Shown here piece after piece: positions 45,116 through 53,605 of a stretch of DNA of 64,000 nt; position 1 is the stretch's first letter; each line of letters begins with the position of its first letter. Below the pieces are notes generated by a model, which ran no database searches, was not told where the DNA came from, and saw only the letters and a list, made by a program, of their open reading frames with translations. The translations under genes and the position numbers were made by a program. This stretch comes from an uncultured Shewanella sp. (lineage in GTDB: Bacteria; Pseudomonadota; Gammaproteobacteria; Enterobacterales; Shewanellaceae). Location of the stretch: contig CANNEE010000003.1 in the NCBI GenBank assembly GCA_947503555.1, forward strand, positions 62,001 through 126,000. Direction: 5' to 3'.

Positions 45116-45463
45116 ATGACTCGGTTTAGCGCTTCTTTTTCCCATTACCATGCCCACGTGTATTTTGATGAAAACAGTCTTAGTTATGCTCAACAGCTGA
45201 GAGAAAGGGTGGGTAAAGAGTTAGGCCTTGCAGTGGGGAACTTTAATACTCGCCCTGTTGGACCCCATCCCAAGTGGAGTTTTGAGATAGATTTTACCCA
45301 TGGTGAGCTAGAGTTGTTGGTGCCTTGGTTGGAGCAATATCGGCAAGGTTTGTCGGTTTTAGTGCACCCTGTTACTCAAGATGAGCTAAAAGATCATACC
45401 GATTCTGCTCTCTGGCTAGGAGAGGCGTTATCATTATCCCTTGAGATATTTATGGATAACTAA
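45116..45463 (+). CDS. DOPA 4,5-dioxygenase family protein
   Basis: The ATG at 45116 follows an AAGGATG site. The 115-residue protein shows SHYHAHVYFDENSLSYAQQLRE, RPVGPHPKWSFEIDF and LVHPVTQDELKDHTDSALWLGEAL; the conserved histidines match the DOPA-dioxygenase family that opens catechol rings. The bacterial substrate is unknown. It is convergent with the AraC-type gene downstream. Confidence 0.85.
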   Translation: MTRFSASFSHYHAHVYFDENSLSYAQQLRERVGKELGLAVGNFNTRPVGPHPKWSFEIDFTHGELELLVPWLEQYRQGLSVLVHPVTQDELKDHTDSALWLGEALSLSLEIFMDN

Positions 45464-45493
45464 GCCTGTGTTCCTGGATGATCTTCGTTTTGG

Positions 45494-46393
45494 TTAATTG
45501 AGCTTTCTAAAATCAGAGGGGCTTTGGCCCGTCGCATTTTTAAATAGCTTGCTAAAGTGGGCTGGGTAGTCGAATCCTAGTTGGTAGGCGATTTGGCTGA
45601 TACTAAGCTCTGAGCCCAATAGCTTGTTTTTGGCAAGCTCAATAACAAATAGCTGAATATGCTCCTTGGTGGTTTTCCCCGTTTCTTTCTTTAGTAAGTC
45701 ACTTAGGTAGTTGGGTGATATGCCAAGTGCCTTTCCGCAATAGGCAACGCTAGGAAGCGCTTCAATCACTTTCCTGTCATCGAAGTAATTTCGCAGCAGG
45801 TTCTCAAAGTCGATTATCGTATCTTTACTCTTATTGGAACGAGTATAGAACTGGCGATCATAGTAACGAATACAATAATCTAGCATGAGCTCTATGCTGC
45901 CAGATATCAGGTTTTCTGTATGTTTATCTATATTCTGCTCTAGCTCTCTCACTATCTTTAGGCTGAGCTCGGTAAGGGTTTGCATCTCTGAATCAGACAG
46001 GTGTAGAGCTTCATTCACATCATAGGCAAAGAAGGTATATTGATTGATTTTTTGTCCTAGGGAGGTGCGACGAATAAGGTCCGGATGAAACATCAGTGTC
46101 CAGCCTCGGCTGCCGGTTTCCACTACGCTATGGGCGGGAATAATGACTTGTTCCGGCGCCATAAACAGCATGACGCCATCATTAAAATCATAGGTACTGG
46201 CACCATATTTCATGCTGCCAGTCATGCCACTTTTCATGGAGATAATAAACATACCTGTGCTGTAGCTGATTGAGGAGTTAGCCATGCCGATGCAATCATT
46301 ATCTATCACAGTGACTAATGGATGCGTGGGATTCGCGATCCCCAGCATTCGATGTATGTCGGCAATTGAGTTTAAATGGATAATATCGGCCAT
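45494..46393 (-). CDS. AraC family transcriptional regulator
   Basis: The C-terminal region has two helix-turn-helices: ALPSVAYCGKALGISPNYLSDLLKKETGKTTKEH and LSISQIAYQLGFDYPAHFSKLFKNATGQSPSDFR. The N-terminal half contains a cupin-like core (GVMLFMAPEQVI). It follows the SDR gene on the same strand after 73 bases, so the two are probably an operon. Confidence 0.88.
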   Translation of the reverse strand: MADIIHLNSIADIHRMLGIANPTHPLVTVIDNDCIGMANSSISYSTGMFIISMKSGMTGSMKYGASTYDFNDGVMLFMAPEQVIIPAHSVVETGSRGWTLMFHPDLIRRTSLGQKINQYTFFAYDVNEALHLSDSEMQTLTELSLKIVRELEQNIDKHTENLISGSIELMLDYCIRYYDRQFYTRSNKSKDTIIDFENLLRNYFDDRKVIEALPSVAYCGKALGISPNYLSDLLKKETGKTTKEHIQLFVIELAKNKLLGSELSISQIAYQLGFDYPAHFSKLFKNATGQSPSDFRKLN

Positions 46394-46466
46394 AAGCTAT
46401 TGCTAACCTTTATCGTCTGAGTACAGAGTTGTCATTCGTTGTCACTATATAGTCTAGTGGATGATA

Positions 46467-47366
46467 TTAATACTCAACCTGAGTTAAGGCCTCTGATATC
46501 TGCCAGAGATGTTTTGGAATTGCGCTATCTTGAGATAGTTTACGAGGTTTCACTTTCACTGGGGCGCCATGCATTTCAAAGAAATTTTCTGGCCCGTAAA
46601 AATCGCCAGAATTCACATTATCATCAAACCCGGCTCTTAGGGTGGGAAGAGCACCTTGCTCTACATCTTGAGCAAAGAAGCGGTTAAGAAAATTAATCGT
46701 GCCAGTATGTCGCTGTAGTTCAGTGCGGGTCCATCCAGGGTGAGCTGCGCTAATGATAGGCGCATTGGGCTGGTCTTTTAGGCGCTCAATGAGTTCAAAC
46801 ATAAAGTAAAGGTTAGCTTGCTTACTGTCAGCATAGGCTCTGCTGGTATTGTATTGACGCTGCTGCCAATTGATGTCTGATGTATTGAGTTTGCCAAACG
46901 CGTGAGCCATGCTGGATAGAATCACTAGTCTGGACTTTGGGGTGGCAAGCAGTAGGGGCATTAGTCGCCCCGTTAACGCAAAGTGACCAAGGTGGTTAGT
47001 GCCCATTTGAATCTCAAAGCTATCTTTGGTTTCACTGTAAGGGCAAGCCATAATGCCTGCATTATTAATAAGGACATCGAGTGTGTCGAAGCTTTGAATA
47101 ATCGAATCGGCAAAGGCGGCGATAGACTCAAGATTGGCTAAATCAAGCTCTCTAGCTGAAATAGTCGCTTTGGGATATTGAGTTTTAATTTCACTGACAA
47201 CGGCATCTGCTTTAGCTAGATTACGCGCACCTATAATAACCGTCGCATTTTTCTCGGCTAACACTTTGGCAGTTTGTTTGCCGATACCGCTGGTGGCACC
47301 AGTTATTACTATAAGCCTGCCCGTTTGGTCTTTGATTTGCGCTTCATTCCACTTTGCTTTAGCCAT
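46467..47366 (-). CDS. Short-chain dehydrogenase/reductase
   Basis: The NAD(P)-binding loop TGATSGIGKQTA is at about residues 22-33. LINNAGIMA and the catalytic YADSK (Tyr and Lys) with an upstream serine in VILSSMAH are all present. Its 299 residues and overall pattern resemble retinol/WW-domain oxidoreductase-like SDRs. The substrate is unknown. It precedes an AraC-type gene on the same strand. Confidence 0.9.
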   Translation of the reverse strand: MAKAKWNEAQIKDQTGRLIVITGATSGIGKQTAKVLAEKNATVIIGARNLAKADAVVSEIKTQYPKATISARELDLANLESIAAFADSIIQSFDTLDVLINNAGIMACPYSETKDSFEIQMGTNHLGHFALTGRLMPLLLATPKSRLVILSSMAHAFGKLNTSDINWQQRQYNTSRAYADSKQANLYFMFELIERLKDQPNAPIISAAHPGWTRTELQRHTGTINFLNRFFAQDVEQGALPTLRAGFDDNVNSGDFYGPENFFEMHGAPVKVKPRKLSQDSAIPKHLWQISEALTQVEY

Positions 47367-47419
47367 GATGTCACTCTCTATTTGAATACTAAGAATGACT
47401 CATATTTTATGTTTCATAT

Positions 47420-47635
47420 TTGGTTAAAGCTTATACATTCCCCAGAAATGCTTATCGATTTTACGGTAATTTTATTAAGGCTTTGTTCTATACCAATACA
47501 CTTGATGGGACAAATAAGACTGTTGAGCAAGACGATGATATTAGTATGCCTAAAGAGTGGGAGCATATTTGCTGCGCACGCATTTTAGGATGCGATACGT
47601 CTGCACTGAAAATGCTATATCAAGACTTTTGAAAA
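47420..47635 (+). CDS. Doubtful short ORF between the SDR and glyoxalase-like genes
   Basis: A TTG-initiated frame of 70 residues with a protein-like stretch (NTLDGTNKTVEQDDDISMPK, then EWEHICCARILGCDTSALKM). There is no ribosome binding site, and I do not recognise it. It may be a remnant of a lost gene or chance. It lies in an otherwise empty 390-base gap (47367-47756). Confidence 0.25.
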
Positions 47636-47756
47636 TGATGAGAAAATAAGAGTGCCCACCTGACAGCAAGGCTGAGGTAGCTCTTCCTAAAAAGGGCTAA
47701 ATAGAAAGAGCTTATCGGGCTAAATTAAATGGTGATTGGACTTTACCTAGATTCGT

Positions 47757-48242
47757 CTACTCATACTCAGATGAGTAAGTTTCTACATAAGTGTGTGAAT
47801 AGAGCTCAAAAAGATTGCCGAATGGGTCTTCAAGATAGACCATTTTGGCTGGCTTGGTATCATCTTCTGGATGGTAACGCATGATATCCATTCTAACTTT
47901 ACCGCCGAACTTTTCTGTTTTGGCGATAACGCCTTCAAAGTCATCGGTTTGAAGACAGAAATGGAAGATGCCAAGGCGATTGAAATCAACTACATAACGA
48001 TCGGCTCGGTTTTTCATTTCAAATAACTCAACGCCAATGCCATCGCTTGTGACTAGGTGGGCTATGTTGAAACCTTCGAAGCCTTCGCCAAATACCGCAA
48101 TACACATTTTGCCTATGGCTGTTTTGCGCTCTTCAACGACTTGAGTATTTCCCATGACGACTTCAAGGCCTAAAGCGTTAGTGTAAAACTCTACCGCTTT
48201 ATCCATGTCGCCAACCATAATTCCAACATGATTCATTTTCAT
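47757..48242 (-). CDS. VOC family (glyoxalase/bleomycin resistance-like) protein
   Basis: The open frame begins at 48317, but ATG 48242 (MKMNHVGIMVGDMDKAVEFYTNALGL) matches the family start. The paired beta-alpha-beta-beta-beta modules contain likely metal ligands: His in MNHVGI, Glu in IGVELFEM, His in IFHFCLQ and Glu in GNLFELYSH. Its 161 residues are typical. It may be a lyase or dioxygenase; the substrate is unknown. A 15-bp-arm palindrome lies upstream at 48305-48341. Confidence 0.87.
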   Translation of the reverse strand: MKMNHVGIMVGDMDKAVEFYTNALGLEVVMGNTQVVEERKTAIGKMCIAVFGEGFEGFNIAHLVTSDGIGVELFEMKNRADRYVVDFNRLGIFHFCLQTDDFEGVIAKTEKFGGKVRMDIMRYHPEDDTKPAKMVYLEDPFGNLFELYSHTYVETYSSEYE

Positions 48243-48304
48243 TGCTGTGTTCCACTCTAGTTTATGTTCAATAGCGGTGAGTATAGGCCGTATTGATGAC
48301 GATA

Positions 48305-48341
48305 AAAAAATTATCATTTATTATTGAAATGATAATTTTTT
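48305..48341. promoter_or_regulatory. Perfect 15-bp-arm inverted repeat upstream of the VOC gene
   Basis: Arms AAAAAATTATCATTT and AAATGATAATTTTTT flank a 7-base spacer. It lies 63 bases upstream of the VOC start, where the promoter is expected. The everted ATTATCA...TGATAAT order is not that of a normal Fur box. Confidence 0.55.
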
Positions 48342-48395
48342 GTACTTATTAGACCATCAGGATTTAAGTCTTACTATGCAGAAAGGCAGTTGGTC

Positions 48396-48518
48396 ATGCT
48401 GGTGGACAAGGAGTGGTACTTCGAGATCGGAGATGAAGCTAGTCAATCAAGCAAGGGCTTAGGTATTGTGTTTCTTTTTATTGTCATTGCTTACTCAATA
48501 TTGTTGTTCAGTAAGTGA
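48396..48518 (+). CDS. Putative 40-residue single-pass membrane protein
   Basis: The frame reads MLVDKEWYFEIGDEASQSSK followed by a clean hydrophobic helix (GIVFLFIVIAYSILLFS) and a terminal lysine. This N-out or N-in single-span layout is typical of small membrane proteins. AAAGG lies 13 bases upstream, so the ribosome site is weak. It sits in the 348-base gap between the VOC and LysR genes. Confidence 0.5.
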   Translation: MLVDKEWYFEIGDEASQSSKGLGIVFLFIVIAYSILLFSK

Positions 48519-48590
48519 GCTTGATGACTTACAAGTAGGTGAATAATCAAGTAAAGTTATCAATTAAAGATAACCTGAGCATATTTTGTA

Positions 48591-49460
48591 ATGATTAATC
48601 CAGTATGGCTTCGAAGCTTTTGTACCTTGGTTGATGTAGGACATTTTACTAAAACGGCCGAGAGACTGCATATGACTCAGTCTGGAGTGAGCCAACATGT
48701 ACGTAAGTTAGAGGAGCAGCTCGCACAGACACTGCTTAATCGTTATGGCAAGCAGTTTACCTTAACCGAAGCTGGGGAACGTCTATATCGTCAGGGGGGG
48801 GAGATATTACATGCTCTCACTGAGTTAGAGATAGAGGTGGGCGAAAACCCAGCTTTTGAAGGCGTCGTTCGAATCGCATCTCCTGGCAGCATTGGTTTAA
48901 AACTCTATCGGCATCTTCTTCTTTTGCAGCAAGCTCACCCTAAGTTGATTATTGACTATCGTTTTGCGCCCAATAATGAGATTGATCGACTTATTTCCGA
49001 GCAGTTGATTGATATTGGCTTTATGACAAGGCAAGCCAATTTAAGTGAAGTTAAGATAGAGGAAATTGCAGATGAAGCATTAATGCTGATTACGCCTGCC
49101 GATGGAGTGGAGCCAAGTTGGAGCCGATTGCTGGAATTAGGCTTTATTCATCACCCGGACGGTGAGCATCATGCGAATTTATTACTATCAGCAAATTATC
49201 CTGAATTTCAGCATATTAAGCAGTTTAGAAATGCAGGGTTTTCCAATCAAATTGCGCTTATTCTAGAGCCTGTAAGTTTAGGCCTTGGCTTTACCGTACT
49301 ACCTGCCCATGCGGTGGCGGCTTTTCATGATCCTGAAGCTATTGCGGCCCATAGGTTGAATGTGCAGGTCAGTGAGCCCCTTTATTTAGCCCAGCATAAA
49401 AATAAACTGCTGCCTAAACGAGTGAACTCTGTGGTCAATCATGCGCTCACCTGTCTTTAA
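48591..49460 (+). CDS. LysR family transcriptional regulator
   Basis: The N-terminal helix-turn-helix is clear: WLRSFCTLVDVGHFTKTAERLHMTQSGVSQHVRKLEEQL. The remaining 200 residues form the ligand-binding domain (VRIASPGSIGLKLYRHLL). Its 289 residues are standard. The target is uncertain: the nearest genes are the small membrane ORF upstream and the porin gene 410 bases downstream. Confidence 0.9.
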   Translation: MINPVWLRSFCTLVDVGHFTKTAERLHMTQSGVSQHVRKLEEQLAQTLLNRYGKQFTLTEAGERLYRQGGEILHALTELEIEVGENPAFEGVVRIASPGSIGLKLYRHLLLLQQAHPKLIIDYRFAPNNEIDRLISEQLIDIGFMTRQANLSEVKIEEIADEALMLITPADGVEPSWSRLLELGFIHHPDGEHHANLLLSANYPEFQHIKQFRNAGFSNQIALILEPVSLGLGFTVLPAHAVAAFHDPEAIAAHRLNVQVSEPLYLAQHKNKLLPKRVNSVVNHALTCL

Positions 49461-49870
49461 GTGGTATTTCAGATTGAGTTGCTCAGTGTGAGTAATATCC
49501 ATTTAGCGCTTTACTGGATAAGCTTGATTAACGGCGAGTTGTTTAGCGCTTAGTGATTGTCATATTCATTATCTGAAATCAGAGAATGTTCATGCATTAT
49601 TTCTTTAATTTTCCATGCCAAGAATGCTCAGATTCAAGGAACTTGTAGTTTCGTTTTCTGCAACGTAAATCGTTACTTTTTGTTAAAAATCAGATCTTAG
49701 CTTGATTATTGGCATTCATACTCGCGTACTATTCTTGTTAGAGTTTTTACTCTAAATCTTGTTGGTTTTAATACTTTTGCGCTTATTTCACTTGAGAAAT
49801 GATGTGGTGAAATGTCGCCTTTTCTGTGTTTGAAAGCCTTGTAGTTATAGTCCGGTGGGAAGATGAATCT
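49461..49870. other. Intergenic region upstream of the FadL-type porin gene
   Basis: A 410-base AT-rich gap with no gene, repeat or RNA I can identify. It presumably holds the porin promoter. Confidence 0.4.
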
Positions 49871-51175
49871 ATGGGAACTGTTAGCTTTAATCACTCTTTA
49901 CGAATAACGAGAAACACCTCTATTTTCGGCATTGCAACCCTATTGTCACAACAGGTTTTTAGTGCTGGTTTTCAGCTTAATGCTCAATCTAATGCTGGTT
50001 TAGGTCGAGCATTTTCTGGGGATGCTGTGATTGCTGATAATGCTTCCTCTATGTCAAGAAACCCTGCAACTATGTCGTTATTTAATCAAACTAGTTTATC
50101 TGTTGGTGTGATTAGGTTGCAATCCATGGTGGAGGTGAAAGACGCGGTATATCAAAGAGATGCTTATCGGCAAGGGGAGCTGGCTTATTCATCGAGTGCT
50201 GCCGCTAACTATAATGATGCTGGTAATACGGTATTTGCACCTAACCTTCATCTCGTAATTCCAATCGATAAAGCTTTTGCTGTTGGTGTTAATGCCTATT
50301 CTAATTTTGGAACTTCAACAGACTATGATAGCCACTATATCGCTTCTGAATTTGCAGGAAAAAGTGAAGTTAAGAGCTATAACTTAGGTTTATCAGCATC
50401 ATATCGAGTTGATGAGCAAATTAGCTTAGGTATTGGTCTTGATATTATTGCCGCAACGGGAAAGCTAGAGCGCCAAATTCAACCTTCCCATACTCAACTA
50501 TTGGCGATTGAAGCGAAAGGGTGGGGGCTTGGTTTTAATCTAGGCACAGTTTACGAAATAGATGAAAACAATCGCTTTGGCCTCGCCTATCGATATAGTC
50601 CAGAAATTGAAGCTTATGGTGATATCGATTACGTGGGATATACAAAGGTTGCTGGGCCAATTGATGATACCCTCTTGATTCCACTCCCCGATATGCTTGA
50701 GTTCTCAGGCTTTCATCAACTTAATCACTCCAAATTCGCACTGCATTATAGTGTGCAATGGATAGGCTGGAAGACCTTTGATCGTCTTAGGGCTGAACAG
50801 AGTGGCCAGATTTGTCGCTATGAATGGCGTGATGGGTGGCACTTTGCTCTGGGAGGAACATGGAACCTTGATAAGCGTTGGACCCTACGTGTAGGTTATA
50901 TGTATGACACTAGTGCTCAACATAAATTGACATCGATTTCGGTGCCAGACTCCCATCGTCAGTTCTTTTCTTTCGGCAGTACTTATCGACTATCTATTGA
51001 TTCAGATATTGATTTTGGCTTTACCTATGTACTTGGGCAAGATGTCGATGTAGATGAAGCTAAGCCAATCATTCCTGTTGATCCTATGAATGGCAGCTAT
51101 ATATCGACGCGAATCCAAGGGGTGAGCCGAGCCAATGCGCTATTAATGGGGCTCAACTATAACATTCGCTTTTAG
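49871..51175 (+). CDS. OmpP1/FadL/TodX family outer membrane channel
   Basis: ATG 49871 (MGTVSFNHSLRITRNTSIFG) follows GGGAAGA; the frame is open further upstream. The signal peptide ends near VFSAG. The mature N-terminus FQLNAQSNAGLGRAFSGDAVIADNASSMSRNPATMS is the FadL N-terminal plug motif. The beta-barrel ends with the aromatic C-terminus NYNIRF. Such channels import hydrophobic compounds, including fatty acids. It is a single gene with a terminator. Confidence 0.92.
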   Translation: MGTVSFNHSLRITRNTSIFGIATLLSQQVFSAGFQLNAQSNAGLGRAFSGDAVIADNASSMSRNPATMSLFNQTSLSVGVIRLQSMVEVKDAVYQRDAYRQGELAYSSSAAANYNDAGNTVFAPNLHLVIPIDKAFAVGVNAYSNFGTSTDYDSHYIASEFAGKSEVKSYNLGLSASYRVDEQISLGIGLDIIAATGKLERQIQPSHTQLLAIEAKGWGLGFNLGTVYEIDENNRFGLAYRYSPEIEAYGDIDYVGYTKVAGPIDDTLLIPLPDMLEFSGFHQLNHSKFALHYSVQWIGWKTFDRLRAEQSGQICRYEWRDGWHFALGGTWNLDKRWTLRVGYMYDTSAQHKLTSISVPDSHRQFFSFGSTYRLSIDSDIDFGFTYVLGQDVDVDEAKPIIPVDPMNGSYISTRIQGVSRANALLMGLNYNIRF

Positions 51176-51237
51176 ATTTTGACTGACAACAATGGTGTAT
51201 ATTGCTCTGCATTCGCACCCCTATTTGAAAGAGGGTA

Positions 51238-51269
51238 AGCCTAAGATGACAAGGTTAGCATCTTAGGCT
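51238..51269. terminator. Terminator between the porin gene and the membrane gene
   Basis: Perfect 11-bp arms AGCCTAAGATG/CATCTTAGGCT with a 10-base loop, between convergent genes. Confidence 0.65.
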
Positions 51270-51311
51270 AGTTAGTCGTCAGCTAATGAAAATCACACCT
51301 TTGGATTGGAG

Positions 51312-51761
51312 CTAATGTTTCGCCGCTTTCGATTTAAGCTGTTTTGCATCTCTAATATTGAGTGACATCAGAATCAGATTACAGGCGCCAGTGATTAGCT
51401 CTACTCCCTGTATTAGGTAGAATTGGTTATCGTATAGGTTGTTACTCGCTAGATGATGTAGGTAAACGGCACAGGGAATGAGAATGAGTATGCCGTTGGC
51501 CGCGATAAAAGGCATACGTTTTTTCTTATTACCTATAGGCCCTTTGTTGGCTCGGGGGGCCATTTTGATGCCAGTAGCGCCTGTGGTCGCCATAGCGATA
51601 GCCAGTAAGATGACACCGTACATAATGTAGGTTTTGACTTGCAATATGGCTTGTTTATCGCCGAATAACTCCACCGCTAGGGTGCTAGTGAAGAATACTA
51701 AGATAAGTGAAAATGCCAACATAGCAGCAATACTATGGATCAGTTTGAGTGTGTTTTTCAT
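51312..51761 (-). CDS. Four-helix membrane protein downstream of cytochrome c'
   Basis: The start at ATG 51761 (MKNTLKLIHSIAAMLAFSLI) has AGGAG 8 bases upstream; the frame is open to 51842. Four hydrophobic segments occur at about 8-30, 45-65, 84-102 and 115-135 in 149 residues. I do not recognise a family. It follows the cytochrome c' gene after 96 bases on the same strand, suggesting one transcript. Confidence 0.75.
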   Translation of the reverse strand: MKNTLKLIHSIAAMLAFSLILVFFTSTLAVELFGDKQAILQVKTYIMYGVILLAIAMATTGATGIKMAPRANKGPIGNKKKRMPFIAANGILILIPCAVYLHHLASNNLYDNQFYLIQGVELITGACNLILMSLNIRDAKQLKSKAAKH

Positions 51762-51857
51762 TGTTGACTCCTGTTGATGGAAATTTGAATGACATGGCCT
51801 ATATCGATTCCGGCTCGCTCTATCAGCAGATATCAAGATCACTCGGTACCAAAAGGC

Positions 51858-52286
51858 CTACCATAAAGAGCGATAGCCTCGATGACAGCTTTTGCAGGTA
51901 TCTTCTGCTTGCTCAATACCTTGTTCTATCTCATTGATATTTTTGTTGTGGCTGCCATTGGCTATGGTGATGAAGCCATTATTGAGTTGGGTCATAAGTG
52001 CGTTAAATTTTACAGGCTCTTCCCAAATGTCAGTTTGGGCACGACTCGATTTATGGCTTCCCTTCGGGAATGCGTTTTTTACTGTATTCCCAAGCTCGAT
52101 TAGCTCACCGCTAAGTTTGGATAGTTGCTGCCAGTTTGGATCCCGACTATCTGCTATATCTTCTGCACGTTCCAAGCTTTGTTCGATAGTTTCAAATGCT
52201 TGCTGTCGAGTTTTTATTTGCAAGTCAAAGTCTTGAGCTGCAGCGGATGTTGCTAATAATGCGCCTAGAATGAGAATTCTCGTCAT
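51858..52286 (-). CDS. Cytochrome c'
   Basis: A signal peptide (ILILGALLATSAAAQ) precedes a four-helix-bundle sequence that ends with the haem-binding motif CKSCHRGYRSLW, near residues 131-135 of 142. The C-terminal haem site is diagnostic of class II cytochromes c. These periplasmic proteins bind nitric oxide and CO and can give NO tolerance. It is divergent from a cytochrome b561-type gene, with a 40-bp palindrome between them. Confidence 0.92.
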   Translation of the reverse strand: MTRILILGALLATSAAAQDFDLQIKTRQQAFETIEQSLERAEDIADSRDPNWQQLSKLSGELIELGNTVKNAFPKGSHKSSRAQTDIWEEPVKFNALMTQLNNGFITIANGSHNKNINEIEQGIEQAEDTCKSCHRGYRSLW

Positions 52287-52333
52287 TGGATATCTTCCTT
52301 ACGTCATGGTGATTTAGTGAATGTTTAATTAAT

Positions 52334-52373
52334 TTACACTGCAATTGTTGCGTGCGCAACAGTTGCAGTGTAA
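52334..52373. promoter_or_regulatory. 40-bp near-perfect palindrome between cytochrome c' and cytochrome b genes
   Basis: The arms are TTACACTGCAATTGTTGCG and, on the other side, CGCAACAGTTGCAGTGTAA, with TG in the centre and one mismatched pair. It starts 48 bases from the cytochrome c' start and ends 38 bases from the cytochrome b start, so it can control both. A MarR gene lies in the cytochrome b operon. Confidence 0.75.
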
Positions 52374-52410
52374 GTTATGGTCAACTTAATACCTCTCTAG
52401 GATCTTGATA

Positions 52411-53031
52411 ATGAAAATATGGGATATCTCTACTCGCCTTTATCACTGGTTACAGCTTGCTTTAGTTGTCGGCTTATTTGCGACCGGTTGGTTGTTTAAT
52501 GGTCCCCATGAATTAATGGGGTTAGGTTTATTCACTTTGGTGATATGGCGTATTTTTCTTGGAATGTGGGGCAGTGAAACCAGCAGGTTCAAACAGTTTG
52601 TGCGCTCTCCTTGGCAAGTTATTCGCTACTTGCTAGGGGATAGCAAGCTCCATATGGGTCATAATCCCGCAGGGGGCTGGATGGTCGTAGCTATGATCTC
52701 GGTTATTTTTTTACAGTGTATTACTGGCGCGATTGCAGCAGGCTTTGTTGACTCTATTCTGGTCGCTTATCTAGATGCTGAGTCTATTATTCAGCGGGTA
52801 GAAACGCTCCATAGCGTGTTAGCTCCACTGCTGCTATTGCTGATAGCCCTGCATCTGCTGGCGATTGTTGTCTACAAGTTCAATAGCAAACCTTTAGTTT
52901 GGGCCATGGTGACGGGCAGGCAAAAACAATTCACTAATGAGCAGTCACTCTATTTTATCTCATCTCGACGTGCTTTGATGATGTTTGTTGCTGCTGGATT
53001 GGTTACTATGACACTTATTGTGTTGAAGTAA
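52411..53031 (+). CDS. Cytochrome b561-type membrane protein
   Basis: The 206-residue protein starts MKIWDISTRLYHWLQLALVVGLFATGWLFNG, where the histidine pattern is that of the Ni/Fe-hydrogenase cytochrome b/cytb561 family. LHSVLAPLLLLLIALHLLAIVVYKF supplies further haem ligands, and a last helix ends the protein. It should transfer electrons between quinones and cytochrome c' across the inner membrane. It is followed after 8 bases by marR. Confidence 0.9.
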   Translation: MKIWDISTRLYHWLQLALVVGLFATGWLFNGPHELMGLGLFTLVIWRIFLGMWGSETSRFKQFVRSPWQVIRYLLGDSKLHMGHNPAGGWMVVAMISVIFLQCITGAIAAGFVDSILVAYLDAESIIQRVETLHSVLAPLLLLLIALHLLAIVVYKFNSKPLVWAMVTGRQKQFTNEQSLYFISSRRALMMFVAAGLVTMTLIVLK

Positions 53032-53039
53032 GTGATGAA

Positions 53040-53468
53040 ATGACTGAAGAGTTTACACGGCAAACGAGTTTTGGTTGGATGATCAATGTGGTGGCGAGTC
53101 ATGCTGCAAAGGTCTTTGACAATGCTTTGAAAGAACATGGGTTGTCTATTGCACTCTGGCCAACCTTGATGTGTCTTTGGGAAGAGGAAGGGATAACTCA
53201 GCGAGATATTACCAATAAGGTAAAAGTGGAAAACTCAACCACAACTCGCACTATCGATAAGTTGGAGAAACTGGAGTTAGTCGAAAGACGGGCTGACCCT
53301 AACAGTCGACGTTCTTTTCGTATTTATTTGACAGAAAAAGGGCATGGGTTAAAGAACAAGATTTTGCCTATTCCAGTTGGGCTCAATAAAGAAATGTTAT
53401 CGGTACTCGATAAACAAGAGCAGGCTGAGATGCTGCGTTTATTACAGAAGATGGTCGAGAATATTTAG
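53040..53468 (+). CDS. MarR family regulator
   Basis: A 142-residue protein with the winged helix WPTLMCLWEEEGITQRDITNKVKVENSTTTRTIDKLEKLELVERRADPNSRRSFRIYLTEKG, the MarR signature. It starts 8 bases after the cytochrome b stop, so it is in the same operon. The palindrome at 52334-52373 is the likely operator, which would make it a repressor of its own operon and of the divergent cytochrome c' gene. Confidence 0.9.
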   Translation: MTEEFTRQTSFGWMINVVASHAAKVFDNALKEHGLSIALWPTLMCLWEEEGITQRDITNKVKVENSTTTRTIDKLEKLELVERRADPNSRRSFRIYLTEKGHGLKNKILPIPVGLNKEMLSVLDKQEQAEMLRLLQKMVENI

Positions 53469-53605
53469 TGTCTAAGGCGTAAACCTATATTGGCGGTTAA
53501 ATCTAGCTTCTTTTTCAGGTTCTAGGTTGGCTGGCCGAATGAGGATTGTTGAACAACAAAAGGCTAGCTAGTATTAAAGTTACTGAGTGTGACTAGGGGG
53601 AGTCT

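Noticed and set aside
46439-46687. 82-residue plus-strand ORF
   Set aside because: It lies antisense within the well-supported SDR gene and has no recognisable features.
48305-48341. Fur box upstream of the VOC gene
   Set aside because: The ATTATCA and TGATAAT halves are in everted order with a 13-base separation, unlike the overlapping inverted repeats of Fur sites.
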